A stretch of DNA of 64,000 bases from Rhodospirillales bacterium (GCA_016712595.1 JADJQT010000001.1:1795501-1859500); one strand, 5' to 3'; shown: positions 44,524-55,211, counted from the stretch's first letter. Translations and numbers: made by a program. Notes: a model not told the origin generated them from the sequence alone.

Positions 44524-44768
44524 GGACTGCGTCCCTGTCACCGGACAGATTGAGCAACGTGAATTGACCGGGTGTCAACGCCAAGAAAATCCGCCGTATC
44601 ATGCGCGAGCATGATCTGCAGCCGAAGCGCCGACGGCGGTTCGTCGCGACCACCGACAGCGCTCATGACCAGCCGATCTTCGCCAACCTAACGAAGGACT
44701 TGGTTGTCGACGGGCCGAACCGGCTGTGGGTGGCTGACATCACCTATGTCGCCATCGCCGTCGGCTTC
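44524..44768 (+). pseudogene. IS3-family remnant (left end plus part of orfB)
   Basis: The first 50 bases (CTGCGTCCCTGTCACCGG ...) match the left end of the IS3 element at 60079. A deletion follows, then orfB sequence NAKKIRRIMREHDLQPKRRR, NLTKDLVVDGPNRLWVADIT and YVAIAVGFV with the first catalytic Asp. It is interrupted at 44769 by IS66. Confidence 0.8.
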
Positions 44769-44857
44769 GTACGCATCCGGTGATGGCCGCCTTGTGGTGA
44801 GGCGGGATTTTGTGCGGCATTTGGCTCGGATTTGGAGTTAGCGGCAGCGCAAGATCG

Positions 44858-45016
44858 ATGTCTTATCGTCAGGGTGAGGTACTGGGACGGGTCGAGCGGC
44901 GGCGTCGGTTCTCGCTCGGGCAGAAGCTTGCGGTTCTGGCGGAGGCGTCGGCGCCGGGAGTGGTGATCTCGGCGGTGGCGCTGCGGCGGGTTCTGGACGT
45001 TTTGGATCGGCGATGA
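44858..45016 (+). pseudogene. tnpA: IS66 TnpA, shortened
   Basis: 52 residues: MSYRQGEVLGRVERRRRFSL, then GQKLAVLAEASAPGVVISAVA as in the TnpA helix-turn-helix protein, and then abruptly LRRVLDVLDRR. Usual TnpA proteins are roughly 100-140 residues, so the second half of the domain is deleted. The stop overlaps the tnpB start (ATGA). Confidence 0.75.
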
Positions 45017-45360
45017 TTGCCGTTCCGACCGGCGCCCGGGTGTGGCTGGCGACCGGACACACCGACATGCGGCGCGGCTTCGATGGGCTGGCGCTGCAGG
45101 TGCAGGAAAGGCTGAAGCAGGACCCGCACTGTGGTCATTTGTTCGTCTTCCGTGGAAGACGCGGTGACCTTTTGAAGATCCTTTGGCACGACGGCCAGGG
45201 CCTGTGCCTGTTCGCCAAACGTCTCGAACGCGGTCGGTTTCTGTGGCCGTCGGCGGCCGATGGAACGGTGACGATCACGCCGGCGCAACTCGCGTATCTG
45301 CTCGAAGGCATAGACTGGAGGATGCCGCGGCGAACCTGGCGTCCGATCGCCGCCGGATGA
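45013..45360 (+). CDS. tnpB: IS66 accessory protein TnpB
   Basis: 115 residues with ARVWLATGHTDMRRGFDGLA, HLFVFRGRRGDLLKILWHDG and GLCLFAKRLERGRFLWPSA, the conserved blocks of IS66 Orf2/TnpB, at full length. Needed for IS66 transposition, mechanism unknown. Confidence 0.93.
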   Translation: MIAVPTGARVWLATGHTDMRRGFDGLALQVQERLKQDPHCGHLFVFRGRRGDLLKILWHDGQGLCLFAKRLERGRFLWPSAADGTVTITPAQLAYLLEGIDWRMPRRTWRPIAAG

Positions 45361-45404
45361 GATAACAGCTTACAAAGGCGTGAGAATCTGATTCAGTTCG
45401 GGTC

Positions 45405-47027
45405 GTGATGACGACGCCCGAGCCGCTGCCCGCCGACCTCGCCGAAGCGCACGCGATGATCATCGCCGAGCGCGCAGGCCGGCTCGCTGCCGAGGCCGAA
45501 GCGGCGATCGCGAAGCAGACGAAGCGGGTTCTCGACCTGGAAATCGAGCGCCTCAAGCTGGAGATCGCCCGGCTGCGCCGGCAACGGTTCGGCACGTCGT
45601 CCGAGCGCAGCGCCCGGCTGGAGCAGCTGGAGCTGGCGCTGACCGAATTGCAGGAGACCGTCGCCCAGGCCGATGCCGCGGCCGAGCTGCGGGCGGCGGA
45701 GCGCAGCCCGACCCCGGCGCGCAGCACCGCGGCACCACGCAAGCCGGCACGCCGTGCGTTGCCGGAGCATCTGCCGCGCACCCGCCTGGTCTACCCGGCG
45801 CCCACCGCCTGTCCCTGCTGCGGCGGGGCGGTGCGCAAGCTGGGCGAGGAGATCACCGAGACGCTCGAGCGGCTGCCGGCGCGCTGGCTGGTCGTCCAGC
45901 ACGTGCGCGAGAAAGTCTCCTGCCGCTGCTGCGAGGCGATCCGCGAGGCGCCGGCGCCGTTCCATCCCATCGCCCGCGGCCGTGCCGGGCCGAACCTGCT
46001 GGCCGAGGTCGTGTTCGGCAAGTACGGGATGCACTTGCCGTTGAACCGGCAGAGCGCCTGCTTCGCCTGCGAGGGCATCGAACTGGATGTCTCCACGTTG
46101 GCCGACTGGGTGGGCGCCGTCGCTGCGTCCCTGCAGCCGCTGACCGCGGCGATCGAGGCGCATGTCCGCGCCGCCGCCCGCATCCACGCCGACGAGACGC
46201 CGGTGCCGGTGCTGGCGAAAGGCAAGACCAAGGAGGGCCGGCTGTGGACCGTCGTCCGCGACGACCGGCCGTTCGGCGGTCCCCACCTGGACGGAACAGG
46301 CCCGCCGGCCGCCGTCTTCTTTTATTCGCCTGACCGCAGCGGCGTGCACGCCGAACGCTTCCTCGCGGGCTGGACCGGCATCATGCAGGCCGACGCCTTC
46401 TCCGGCTTCGGCCGGCTGTACAAGAGCGATCGCCGGCCTGGCCCGATCACCGAGGCCGGCTGTTGGGCACATGGCCGCCGCGGCTTCTTTGAGCTGGCGG
46501 AGCTGCAGCAGGGGCCGATCGCGATCGAGGCGGTCAAGCGGATCGACGCGCTGTTCGCGATCGAGCGCGAGATCAACGGCGCCTCGGCCGAGCAGCGTCT
46601 GGCCGTCCGCAACCAGCGATCCCGCCCGCTGATCCTCGACCTCGAAGCCTGGCTGCGCGACCAGAACGCGAGGCTGTCGGCGAAGTCGAAGACGGCCAAA
46701 GCCATCGACTACCTGCTGAAGCGCTGGACCGCCTTCACCCGCTTCCTCGACGACGGCAGGGTTTGCCTCTCGAACAACGCCGCGGAACGCGCGTTGCGTG
46801 GCATCGCCGTCGGCAGACGGAATTGGACCTTCGCCGGCTCCGACGAAGGCGGCCGCCGTGCCGCGGCCATGTACACCCTGATCGAGACGGCGAAGCTGAA
46901 CGGCATCGATCCCCGCGCCTGGTTGGCCTCCGTCCTCGCCCGCCTTCCCGGCCACCCCACCAGCCGCATCCACGAGCTGCTGCCCTGGAACTGGCAGGCA
47001 CCAGAGCCAATCAGCACCGCCGCATAG
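45405..47027 (+). CDS. tnpC: IS66-family transposase TnpC
   Basis: 540 residues, apparently intact: an N-terminal coiled coil (about 15-75), RQRFGTSSERSARLEQLELA, a zinc-binding CPCCGGAVRKLGEE and CRCCEA, then the DDE core with RIHADETPVPVLAKGKTKEG, MQADAFSGFGRLYKS and the C-terminal CLSNNAAERALRGIAVGRRN (Glu). With the shortened tnpA the element may not move on its own. Confidence 0.93.
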   Translation: MMTTPEPLPADLAEAHAMIIAERAGRLAAEAEAAIAKQTKRVLDLEIERLKLEIARLRRQRFGTSSERSARLEQLELALTELQETVAQADAAAELRAAERSPTPARSTAAPRKPARRALPEHLPRTRLVYPAPTACPCCGGAVRKLGEEITETLERLPARWLVVQHVREKVSCRCCEAIREAPAPFHPIARGRAGPNLLAEVVFGKYGMHLPLNRQSACFACEGIELDVSTLADWVGAVAASLQPLTAAIEAHVRAAARIHADETPVPVLAKGKTKEGRLWTVVRDDRPFGGPHLDGTGPPAAVFFYSPDRSGVHAERFLAGWTGIMQADAFSGFGRLYKSDRRPGPITEAGCWAHGRRGFFELAELQQGPIAIEAVKRIDALFAIEREINGASAEQRLAVRNQRSRPLILDLEAWLRDQNARLSAKSKTAKAIDYLLKRWTAFTRFLDDGRVCLSNNAAERALRGIAVGRRNWTFAGSDEGGRRAAAMYTLIETAKLNGIDPRAWLASVLARLPGHPTSRIHELLPWNWQAPEPISTAA

Positions 47028-47095
47028 CCGCTCACAACTGCGCCGGTCCGGCAACCCACTCCAGCCGCGGCCCTCGCCGGATGGGTACGAAAAAA

Positions 47096-47182
47096 GGTAC
47101 TCCCGGGCGCCTGATCAACACGGGGCGGTTTAGCGCGGCAGCGGGCTAGCGTCAGCCGTGAATTTTGGGTTGCCGGCCAGCC
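47096..47182. repeat. Second, diverged copy of the 87-base sequence at 15503-15589
   Basis: It lies between the IS66 right end and the next element. Shared words are AACACGGGGCG, GCGCGGCA and TTTGGGTTGCCGGC. See the first copy. Confidence 0.5.
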
Positions 47183-47185
47183 GAG

Positions 47186-48641
47186 CGTATCTGCTCAGGT
47201 GGTTGGCGATTTTTGGGTTGCGGGGTCGGGCTGGATGTGAGTCAAGGTATGGATGACTCTGCCGTTCCGATACCGCTTGAGCGACGATGAGAAGGACGCG
47301 CTGCTTTCCGAGCAGGCAGCGCTGATCGAACGTCAGGCGGCGCGGATTACGGAACTCGAGGCGCTGCTGGCGCGACCGAAGAAGACGTCACGGAACAGCC
47401 ACACGCCGCCGTCGCAGGACCGCAAGCCGGGCGGAAGCGGGGACAAGAAGCATGGCGAGCGGCGCAAGCTGCGGCCCTCGCGTCCGGGCTCGGCGCGGTC
47501 GCTGAGCGAGGTGCCGGACGAGACGATCAAGCGGCTGGCCACCACGTGTCCGCATTGTGCCGCCGACGTTTCGGGCCAGAGGCAGATCTGCCGCCATCGC
47601 TACGATCACATCGACATCCCGCCAATCGCACCGGTGGTGACCCGTGTTGAGCTGTTCGGCGGGCGCTGTGCTGCCTGCGGCCGCCGTTTCCGCGCCGCCC
47701 CGCCGGACGGCATGCCGCTGGGAACACCCTTTTGGGCGTCAATCCAGGCGCTGCTTTTGTATCTGCACCACAGCCATCATGTCGGTTTCGAGCGGCTGGC
47801 GCGGATGATGGCGGAGCTGTTCGGGCTGGTGATCTCCGAGGGTGCCATCGCCAACGCCTTCCGCCGCGCTGAAACAGCGATGACGGCGGCGTGCGCCGCG
47901 ATCAAGGAAAGGCTGCTGGCCGCCCGGGTGATCGCCTCGGACGAGACCACCGCCCGCATCGACGGCGCCACCCACTGGCATTGGGTGTTCGTCACCACCA
48001 AGGCGGTGCTGCACCAGATCGCACCCCGCCGGGCGAAAGCGGTCGCCGAAGAGGTGCTGGGCGAGCACCGGCCGGCGGTCTGGGTGTCCGACCGCTACGC
48101 CGGCCAGCAGGATCTGGCGCCCGCGCATCAGGTCTGTCTCGCCCACCTCCTGCGTGACGTCCAGTATGCCATCGACTGCGGCGATACCGTCTTCGCGCCC
48201 CGGCTGCGCGATCTGCTGCGCTGGGCGATCCGCATCGGCCGACGGCGAGATGCCCTGCGGCCGGCGACCTCGCCACCTATCACGACCGCGCCGAACGCCG
48301 CCTCGATGCGCTCGTGGCCACACCCGCGGCGCATCCCGCCGGCCGCGAGCTGCAAACCGCAGTCAAGGCGTGGCGGATGACGTTCTTCGTCTTCCTCGAA
48401 GACCCAGACGTGCCAGCCACCAACAACGCCTGCGAGCGAGAAATCCGTCCGTCCGTCGTGTTCCGCAAGGTCACCGGCGGCTTTCGCCCGACGGGGCGCA
48501 CACATCCACGCCGGATACCGATCCGCCACCAGCACCGCAGGGCTCCACGGCCAAACCGCCCGGCAAGCCATCGCCCAACTCCTCGCCGGCACCTTCCAGA
48601 CCACGCCCGCAGCTTTATAGCCAGGGGGGTGAGCAGATACG
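47186..48641 (+). mobile_element. Second IS66-like element, transposase only, degenerate
   Basis: The ends CGTATCTGCTCA (47186) and its inverse TGAGCAGATACG (ending 48641) bound 1456 bases with a single transposase gene. It abuts an IS91-like tail on the right. Confidence 0.75.
47253..48620 (+). pseudogene. IS66-like transposase (single-gene type), frameshifted
   Basis: Reads SDDEKDALLSEQAALIERQA, ARPKKTSRNSHTPPSQDRKP, CPHCAADVSGQRQICRHRYD, MPLGTPFWASIQALLLYLHH, ARVIASDETTARIDGATHWH (first Asp) and VWVSDRYAGQQDLAPAHQVCLAHLLRD. One base is lost near 48250, after which ELQTAVKAWRMTFFVFLEDP and VPATNNACEREIRPSVVFRK follow in another frame. A further break is near 48490, and the start also seems shifted (DDSAVPIPL in another frame). 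Inactive. Confidence 0.82.
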
Positions 48642-49082
48642 CGCCGCGAGCTGCTGGCCGCCTCGCCGGCGGTCGATCCCGAGACCAAGGTCCCACCCGA
48701 GCAGAAGCAACACCCCTCGTTCCGGCAGGACACTTCATGAGTGGCCGCCACCCTTGCTGCCCCGCCTGTCCAGCACCGATGCTGCCGTGTGCCGGCACCC
48801 ATCGTCTTGCCCAACAACCGTTCCGGCAGCACCAGGTCCGGCGCGGCGCCCCACGAAACCCCGGTTCAGCTCACTGCTGCCACCAACCGCCCGGCGTCGC
48901 CGGCCTCGACCGCGCCGGATCGATCCCCATGCCGAGCCGCCCGAAAGCGGTCTCGGACCACCAGACGCAGCAACAATCCCCATAGCTCGGCCATCCGCGG
49001 GTTCGTTCAATCCGGCTTCGATGAGGTCGCGCCGGCGCACGCCGAAGACCTCGTCCGCGACCTCACAGAAGCCTCCAGATTC
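48642..49082 (+). repeat. 3' tail of an IS91-like element, second copy
   Basis: It is near-identical to 35312-35822 apart from a deletion of about 75 bases near 48706, and includes the same GGGTTCGTTCAATCC word and the same final CCTCCAGATTCAA. Open frames inside it are not conserved proteins. Confidence 0.8.
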
Positions 49083-49370
49083 AATTCCCGCGTCCGCCGT
49101 ACCGCCGCTGGCGTGTTCCATCACATCAGTCCGGAGCACGCCGACCTCTACTTCCACGAGATGGGCTACCGCTGGTCACAGCGCGTTATCGCCGGCCAGA
49201 CCACCCGCCGGTCGCCCCGCGGACGGGAGCGCGTTCGAACCCTCTGGGACCGCATCCCGCCTGCTATGCAACTCGTTGCGGTCCTCAGAACCGCTGTCGA
49301 CCGCCAACTCCGCCGAACCCGCAACGGCAGCATCTCGATCAAATCGCCAATCGCAGCGTTTTGCTTATGA
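49083..49370 (+). pseudogene. ISXO2-like (IS1595 group) transposase, C-terminal fragment
   Basis: AAGVFHHISPEHADLYFHEM, GYRWSQRVIAGQTTRRSPRG and LWDRIPPAMQLVAVLRTAVD resemble the C-terminus of ISXO2-type transposases. The rest is absent. It abuts the IS91-like tail. Confidence 0.6.
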
Positions 49371-49904
49371 ACGCGATCGTCCTCACGGGTTCACATCGGT
49401 GCCGATCGATACTCATCCCAAAGAAAGATTTATTCCATAATATCAATAACCTGCCGCGTCTCGGAAGGGGCTCCATCTTGTTGTCGTTTCACAGCGGCGA
49501 ACAGGCCGCCGCCCCGATGGGCGTCCGGCCGAGCATGATCGGCCCCGCGACGGTGACACCGGAAGTGCAACTGCGCTTGACCCCCTGATGCTACCTCGTG
49601 GGCCTTGCTCACTCCGGATCATCTCGATTTCAGGCCTCGGCAGGCCGCGCCGCAAGCATTCACCGATCAGATCGCGCGTCGTCGCTGTCGATGCATCGCA
49701 GGTTCTGCCGGCATGCCGTGTCGGTCGGTAGGGGGTCATGGACGTCCATGACCGGGCACGCGCGAATAGCGCGTCGTCGCCATCGGGGCTGCGCGGCGGC
49801 TCGAGGGCCAACACCCCCGCGGCACCGACCCGCAAGATGCAAAGGCCGCCCGCCACCCGCTCGAACCGGGCACGATCCGTTTTCCCGGGCTTCCAGCTCC
49901 GATC
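49371..49904. other. Unassigned stretch between IS remnants
   Basis: No reading frame here looks like a conserved protein. Frames are short and arginine/alanine rich on both strands. Probably old IS debris. Confidence 0.4.
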
Positions 49905-50840
49905 CACGAGGTAATACCGATGCGTGCATCGCGACCATCGGCGTAGCCCTTCAGATAGACGTCCTCGTCCTTCAGCGACCGCCACAGCCGTTCGATGAAG
50001 ACGTTGCATCCATCGGCCGTCCATCGAGATCCGAATGTCGGCGCTCGCCAGCCGGCCGGTGAAGGCGGCGCTGATGGACTGGCTGCCCTGGTCGGTATCG
50101 AAGATATCGCGCCGGCCGAAGCGCGCCAGCGCCTCGTCGAGGGCGTCGCCGCAGAACGCGCCGTCCATCGTGTTCGACAGCCGCCAGGCCAGTACCGCCC
50201 GGCTCGCCCAGTCGATGATCGCCACCAGGTAGAGGAAGCCGCGTCCGATCGGGATGTAGGTGATATCCGCCGCCCACACCTGGTTCGGCCGACATCACCT
50301 GGTCGCGCAGCAGATACGGGACGATCTTGTGCCCCGGCGCCGGCTTGGTCGTCCGCGGCTTCGGCCCCAGGGCTACGATCCCCATCCGCCGCATCAGCCG
50401 CTGCACCCGCTTGCGGTTGACCGAGAGACCTTCCGCCCGCAGCATCCCCGTCATCCGCCGCGAGCCGAGGAACGGCCAAGCGGTGAACAGCCCGTCGATC
50501 CGTAGCATCAGCGCCAGATCGGCGTCGTCGTTCGCCGGCGCTGGCCGGTACACGCCCGACCTCCTGGCTAAAAATCCCGCTCGACCGTCAGCTGCCCGAT
50601 CTTGGCGCGCGGCGTCTCGATCTCCCGCTCGCGCGCCTCGTCCGCGTCGATGCCGACGCCCGGATCGAAGGCCGGCGCCGCGTTGTCCAAGAGCTGCTTC
50701 TTCCAGGCATAGCTCTGGTTCGGATGAACCTCATAACGCTCCGCCAAGCCCGCCACCGTCGCCTGCTCCCGCAGCGCCTCCAGCGCGATCCTCGCCTTCA
50801 GCGCCGCATCGAGCTTCCGTCTCGGCTTCTTCATCATCAT
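49905..50840 (-). pseudogene. IS3-family element remnant: orfA plus broken orfB
   Basis: orfA (50568-50840) reads KKPRRKLDAALKARIALEAL ... VAGLAERYEVHPNQSYAWKK. orfB reads RIDGLFTAWPFLGSRRMTGM, NRKRVQRLMRRMGIVALGPK, then after a frame change VWAADITYIPIGRGFLYLVA (Asp) and DTDQGSQ, a further change, and FIERLWRSLKDEDVYLKGYA (Glu). It stops at RIGITSWIG near 49905. The missing 3' end matches the separate fragment at 63162-63366, and the two share about 20 bases at the break. Confidence 0.82.
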
Positions 50841-50930
50841 CTCCGTCTACCACGACGGAGCCGACCCCGCTCCAATCAAGCCCCTGGTCCCAAATTCGGG
50901 GTCCACTTCAGACCGCGCCGTGGCAGGGCG

Positions 50931-53900
50931 CTATGCGGTCTGGCGCAGCACTTCGGCGCGCATTAGATCGACCGAGACGAGATGCGAGGCCCCGCGTTCG
51001 GGCATGGTGACGCCGAACAGCCGGTCCATGCGGGCCATCGTCAGGCGATGGTGCGTGATGACGAGAAAGCGGGTACCGCTCGTGGCGAGATCACTCAGCA
51101 GCGTGCACAGGCGATCGACGTTGGCATCATCAAGTGGGGCGTCGACCTCGTCAAGAACACAAATCGGTGCCGGGCGGCTCAAAAATAGCGCGAAACGCAA
51201 CGCCAGCGCCGTCAACGTCTGTTCACCCCCGGACAACAAGGACATGAGCTGCAGCTTTTTCCCCGGCGGGCTTGCCATGATTTCGATGCCGGCGGCAAGC
51301 GGATCGTCACTGTCGCTGAGCGTGAGGTACGCGCGGCCGCCGCCGAACAGCCGATGGAACAGCATTTGAAAATGACGGTCAACTTCGACGAATGAGGCGC
51401 GCAGGCGCTCGCGTGCTTCCTTATCGAGCTCGGCAACACCTCGCCGCAGCTTGCCGATGGCTTCGGTCAGGTCCGCGTGTTGACGTTCAAGATCGGAGAT
51501 CTGCGCTACCAGCGCATTCGATTCCTCTTCGGCGCGCAGGTTGACAGGTCCCATCAAATCTCTTTCTCGGCGCATCCGATCAAGCCTGCGCTCTTCTTCG
51601 GCGAGGCTGAATCCATCTGCGTCTGCGACCAATGTCTTCAACTCGTTGGGGCGAACGCCAAGGCGATCAACGATCGCCTGCAGCAGCGAGGCAGCCAGCT
51701 GATCACCCTGATCGATCTGCGCTTCAGCGCGCGCCCGTTCCTCACGGGCGTCGGCCAGCACCTTTTCGTTCGATCGCAGCGCCAAGTCTGCTTCGGCGAG
51801 CGCCGTTTCCGCCACAGCGAGACGATCGACTGCCTCGTGTCGGGCAGTATCGGCCTCAGCCATCTGCTCGAGCAGCAGATGCCGCCGTCTGGCGAAAACT
51901 TCTGGCAGATCGGCCACGTACGTGAGTTCGGTCTGCGCCTGCTGTCGTCGCTCAATGATGGCTTCGATTTGCCGCTGCATTCCGGCGAGTCGCCCGCTCC
52001 ACGAGGCGATGTCCTGGTCGATCGCCTGCAGACGCCGGACGCGGCCGGCGGCGTCGCGGGCGAGGGTGTCGACGCGTGTCTGCTGCTGCATCTGTTCCGC
52101 GCGTCGGGCAGCGAGGTTCGCGCGCATGGCCTCAAGGCGGGGGGAATTGTCATCGCCGCGAGCGAGTTCTGCCAACTCGTCCTGCAGTGCCTGAAGTCGG
52201 GCGGCAACCTCGTCATAATCGGCATCGAGATCCGCTGTTACATCGGTGAGCGCGGTGAGTTGCTGTTCGATGCGCGCACGCCGGGCGAGCGTTTCCGCAT
52301 GGGCCTGCCGTGCGCGCGATAGGTCCTGTTCCGCATATTTAAGTTGCGCCTGCAACTGGCGCTCCGTGGTGGCTGCCTCACTGGCCGCGTGACGGACAGC
52401 ATCATGGTGATCTCTCGCAGCGTCGCGCACCACCTCGGCTTCGGCCCGTTTTGGGGCGAGGGCGTCGAGGCGTGCGCGTTGGTGTAGACGGACGCTGGCA
52501 GGCGTTGCCGCAGTGGCAGAGCGGATGTAGCCGTCCCACCGCCACAGACCCCCCTCGCGGCTGGCAAGGCGCTGGCCGGGGCTCAAGTCCGGCTGCAGCC
52601 GATTGCCATCGCTGTCGGTCTCAACGATCCCGATCTGCGCAAGACGCCGGGCGAGGGCTGGTGGCGCCGTCAGCAGCGGGGCGAGCGGAGCGGCACCGCT
52701 TGGAAGCGGTGGATCAACCGAATGCGGTAACGTGCGCCATCGGGTTGGCGCATCGTCATTTTCCGAGGCGAACAGGTCATCGCCAAGCGCGGCAGCAAGG
52801 GCCGTTGCCAGTCCGTCGTCAACAACGATGGCGTCAAGCACCGCGCCCTCGACGCTGGAAGGGTCGGCGGCTAGCAACTCGGCGATTGCGACCTCTTCGG
52901 CAGCAAGGTGCGTGAGTGCTGTTTCGGCTACCCTTAGCGCCGCTGCTGCCGGAGGCTCGGCGCTAGCGGCGCGGATGCGAAGCTCATCCGCCTCCATCGC
53001 CGCCTCGCGAACCACCACTTCCACCGCTTCAGCAGCGGCGATTGCGGCTTGTGTCAATTCTGCCGACGGCAACGCATCAAGATTTGCTGACGCTGCTGCG
53101 CGCTGCTGCCGAACGTCTTGTTGACGGACGGCTAACCGGCGCAAGAGCGCCGACGCCTCGTCGCGGCTGCGCTGCACGGCGCCGTGCTGGGCGCGTATCG
53201 CGGCGAGATGCTCTGTAAGACGTGCCACCTCGGCCTCAAGCGCGGTCACCTGGGCCGACATGGCAGTGAGAGGCGCTTGTGCCGCCGCTCGCAAGGCGTC
53301 TTCACCGCGGCATGCCGTAATGAGGCGCTCCTTTTCGTCGGTCAGGCGCCCGAGCGTTGCGGTCGCGTCATTGGCGAGCGTCACCTCGCGGTCAAGGTCG
53401 GCTTGAAACTGCTGCAGGCGAGTCTGAATTGCCGCCTCGTCCCTCGCCGCCTGCTGCTCCTCGCCGTCGAGGCGCTCAGCGTTGACGCTCAGCCGTTGGG
53501 ACACGGCCGCAGACTCCATCACTGCGTCGCGCAAGCTCGGAACCGAGGCGGCAAGGGCGCTGCGCTGCGTCGAAGCCTGCGCGCATGCGCCAGTGGCCGT
53601 AGAGAGGCTGCGCTCGGCCGCGATAAGGCGCGCGCGCGCCGTTGTCAGCGCGTCTTCGGCCCTTCGCCACTTCATCCACAAGATCGTCGCATCTAGTTGC
53701 CGAATCTGCGATGACAAAGTGCGATAGTGCGTTGCTTGGCGGGTTTGCTTTTTTAACTGTTGGTGCTGGACAGCAAGAGTCGAGAGCACGTCGTCGAGAC
53801 GGCGAAGGTTAGTCTCGGCGCTTTGCAGCCGCAGTTCGGCCTCATGGCGGCGGGCATGCAGACCAACGATCCCTGCCGCCTCCTCGATCAGGACGCGGCG

Positions 53901-54377
53901 TTCGGCAGGCTTTGCGGCAATGAGTTGGCTGACCTGACCTTGGGTAACGAGAGCGGAGGAGCGGGCTCCAGAGGCGGCATCCGCGAAAAGCAGGTGAACA
54001 TCGCGGGCGCGCACCTCGCGACCGTTGATCCGATAGAGCGAACCCTTAGCACGCTCGATCTTCCGGCTGACGACAATCTCATTGTCGTCGGCATAGGGCG
54101 GCGGCGCGACGCGATTAGCGTTGTCGAGCTCGATGACGACCTCGGCGACGTTCCGGCCAGCTCGATCGGCACTCCCGGCGAAGATAACGTCATCCATCTC
54201 ACCGCCGCGCATCTGCCGGGCCGACGTCTCTCCCATCACCCATCTTAAGGCTTCGATGAGGTTCGATTTACCACAGCCATTCGGACCGACGACACCGGTC
54301 AGGCCAGGCTCAATCAATAACTCCGCCGGATCGACGAACGACTTAAACCCAGCTATTCGCAACTTGGTGAACTGCAA
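50931..54377 (-). CDS. smc: Chromosome segregation protein SMC
   Basis: About 1148 residues. The N-terminal ATPase half reads QFTKLRIAGFKSFVDPAELL and LTGVVGPNGCGKSNLIEALR (Walker A). Long coiled coils (roughly 170-480 and 680-960) flank a hinge. The C-terminal half has LMSLLSGGEQTLTALALRFA (signature) and PICVLDEVDAPLDDANVDRL (Walker B). TTG 54377 is chosen because SMC proteins start at (M/V)QFTKLR; the frame is open to TTG 54416. It compacts and segregates DNA as a dimer with ScpAB. Last gene of the dciA, dsbA-like, smc set. Confidence 0.95.
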   Translation of the reverse strand: MQFTKLRIAGFKSFVDPAELLIEPGLTGVVGPNGCGKSNLIEALRWVMGETSARQMRGGEMDDVIFAGSADRAGRNVAEVVIELDNANRVAPPPYADDNEIVVSRKIERAKGSLYRINGREVRARDVHLLFADAASGARSSALVTQGQVSQLIAAKPAERRVLIEEAAGIVGLHARRHEAELRLQSAETNLRRLDDVLSTLAVQHQQLKKQTRQATHYRTLSSQIRQLDATILWMKWRRAEDALTTARARLIAAERSLSTATGACAQASTQRSALAASVPSLRDAVMESAAVSQRLSVNAERLDGEEQQAARDEAAIQTRLQQFQADLDREVTLANDATATLGRLTDEKERLITACRGEDALRAAAQAPLTAMSAQVTALEAEVARLTEHLAAIRAQHGAVQRSRDEASALLRRLAVRQQDVRQQRAAASANLDALPSAELTQAAIAAAEAVEVVVREAAMEADELRIRAASAEPPAAAALRVAETALTHLAAEEVAIAELLAADPSSVEGAVLDAIVVDDGLATALAAALGDDLFASENDDAPTRWRTLPHSVDPPLPSGAAPLAPLLTAPPALARRLAQIGIVETDSDGNRLQPDLSPGQRLASREGGLWRWDGYIRSATAATPASVRLHQRARLDALAPKRAEAEVVRDAARDHHDAVRHAASEAATTERQLQAQLKYAEQDLSRARQAHAETLARRARIEQQLTALTDVTADLDADYDEVAARLQALQDELAELARGDDNSPRLEAMRANLAARRAEQMQQQTRVDTLARDAAGRVRRLQAIDQDIASWSGRLAGMQRQIEAIIERRQQAQTELTYVADLPEVFARRRHLLLEQMAEADTARHEAVDRLAVAETALAEADLALRSNEKVLADAREERARAEAQIDQGDQLAASLLQAIVDRLGVRPNELKTLVADADGFSLAEEERRLDRMRRERDLMGPVNLRAEEESNALVAQISDLERQHADLTEAIGKLRRGVAELDKEARERLRASFVEVDRHFQMLFHRLFGGGRAYLTLSDSDDPLAAGIEIMASPPGKKLQLMSLLSGGEQTLTALALRFALFLSRPAPICVLDEVDAPLDDANVDRLCTLLSDLATSGTRFLVITHHRLTMARMDRLFGVTMPERGASHLVSVDLMRAEVLRQTA

Positions 54378-54495
54378 CAACGCGCTGCTCAACCTTATGT
54401 CCGAACGGCCAAGCAAACGGCCATAAACTTTAAGCTTTGAGCGGCTGGACGGCGCCTTGCCAGCGCTCGGCTCCGATGCGATCGACTAGACTTTA

Positions 54496-55125
54496 TTAGT
54501 GGGCCTTATCCAGAGCCTTTTCGATGGCCGCCCGGTAATCGTCATAGGGCAAGGCCCCGGAGAGCGTGGTACCATTGACGAGGAACGTGGGCGTCGAATT
54601 AATGCCATTTTTCGTGCTGCCTTCGGCAGCCTTCGCCTGAATTCCGTCAATCAACCCCTTGTCGCTGATACACGCATCGAAATCGGCGGCGGAAAGCCCA
54701 GCAAGCTGTGCCCTGACCTTCAGGTCGGCGAGGAGATTGTCGCCTCGCGCCCAAGCTTGTTGATCACGGAACAACATATCGACAAAGCCGAAATAGCGAT
54801 CCGGAGGCAGGCAGCGAGCGACGGTGGCTGCCGCCAGCGCCCGCCGTTCGAGCGGGAAGTCGCGAACGATATAACGGACTTGGCCGGTATCGATATAGGC
54901 GGCTTTGATCTGCGGCAGCGTTTCACGGTGGAAATCAGCGCAATGCGGGCAGGTAAGCGACGAATATTCGATGATCGTGACCTTCGCAGTTTCGCTTCCA
55001 AGTGCACGATCCGCCAGCATCATCTCCAAGGGCGGCAGAGCGGCTTCAGCCGGCGACAGCACCGGGATGAGCAGCAGCACCCATAGCACCAACCTTCGCA
55101 CGAACACCGTCCTTACCCACAACAT
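54496..55125 (-). CDS. DsbA-family periplasmic thiol-disulfide oxidoreductase
   Basis: 209 residues with a signal peptide (VRRLVLWVLLLIPVLSPAEA, cut after AEA) and a thioredoxin fold: KVTIIEYSSLTCPHCADFHR, with the CPHC redox pair, VRYIVRDFPLERRALAAATV, and the cis-Pro loop NGINSTPTFLVNGTTLSGAL. It probably introduces or shuffles disulfides in the periplasm. In alphaproteobacteria a DsbA-like gene next to smc and DUF721 is common. 79 bases lie between it and the earliest possible smc start (TTG 54416). Confidence 0.9.
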   Translation of the reverse strand: MLWVRTVFVRRLVLWVLLLIPVLSPAEAALPPLEMMLADRALGSETAKVTIIEYSSLTCPHCADFHRETLPQIKAAYIDTGQVRYIVRDFPLERRALAAATVARCLPPDRYFGFVDMLFRDQQAWARGDNLLADLKVRAQLAGLSAADFDACISDKGLIDGIQAKAAEGSTKNGINSTPTFLVNGTTLSGALPYDDYRAAIEKALDKAH

Positions 55126-55211
55126 CTAGGGCAACTATAGGCTCGCGCAGGCCGCCATACAAGCTAAGGGTTCGCCACGGGAGGCAGCGCGACGGCGCAA
55201 CAACCATTTCG

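Larger units (their letters stand above)
44769..47088 (+). mobile_element. IS66-family element
   Basis: Terminal inverted repeats GTACGCATCCGGTGATGG (44769) and, inverted, CCTCGCCGGATGGGTAC (ending 47088). It carries tnpA (shortened), tnpB and tnpC in the normal order. Inserted into the orfB of an IS3 remnant. The flanking 8 bases do not match, so one side was rearranged later. Confidence 0.85.

Noticed and set aside
45393..47054. Open frame of 553 codons on the minus strand
   Set aside because: Exact antisense of IS66 tnpC in a GC-rich sequence. The plus strand holds the conserved transposase.
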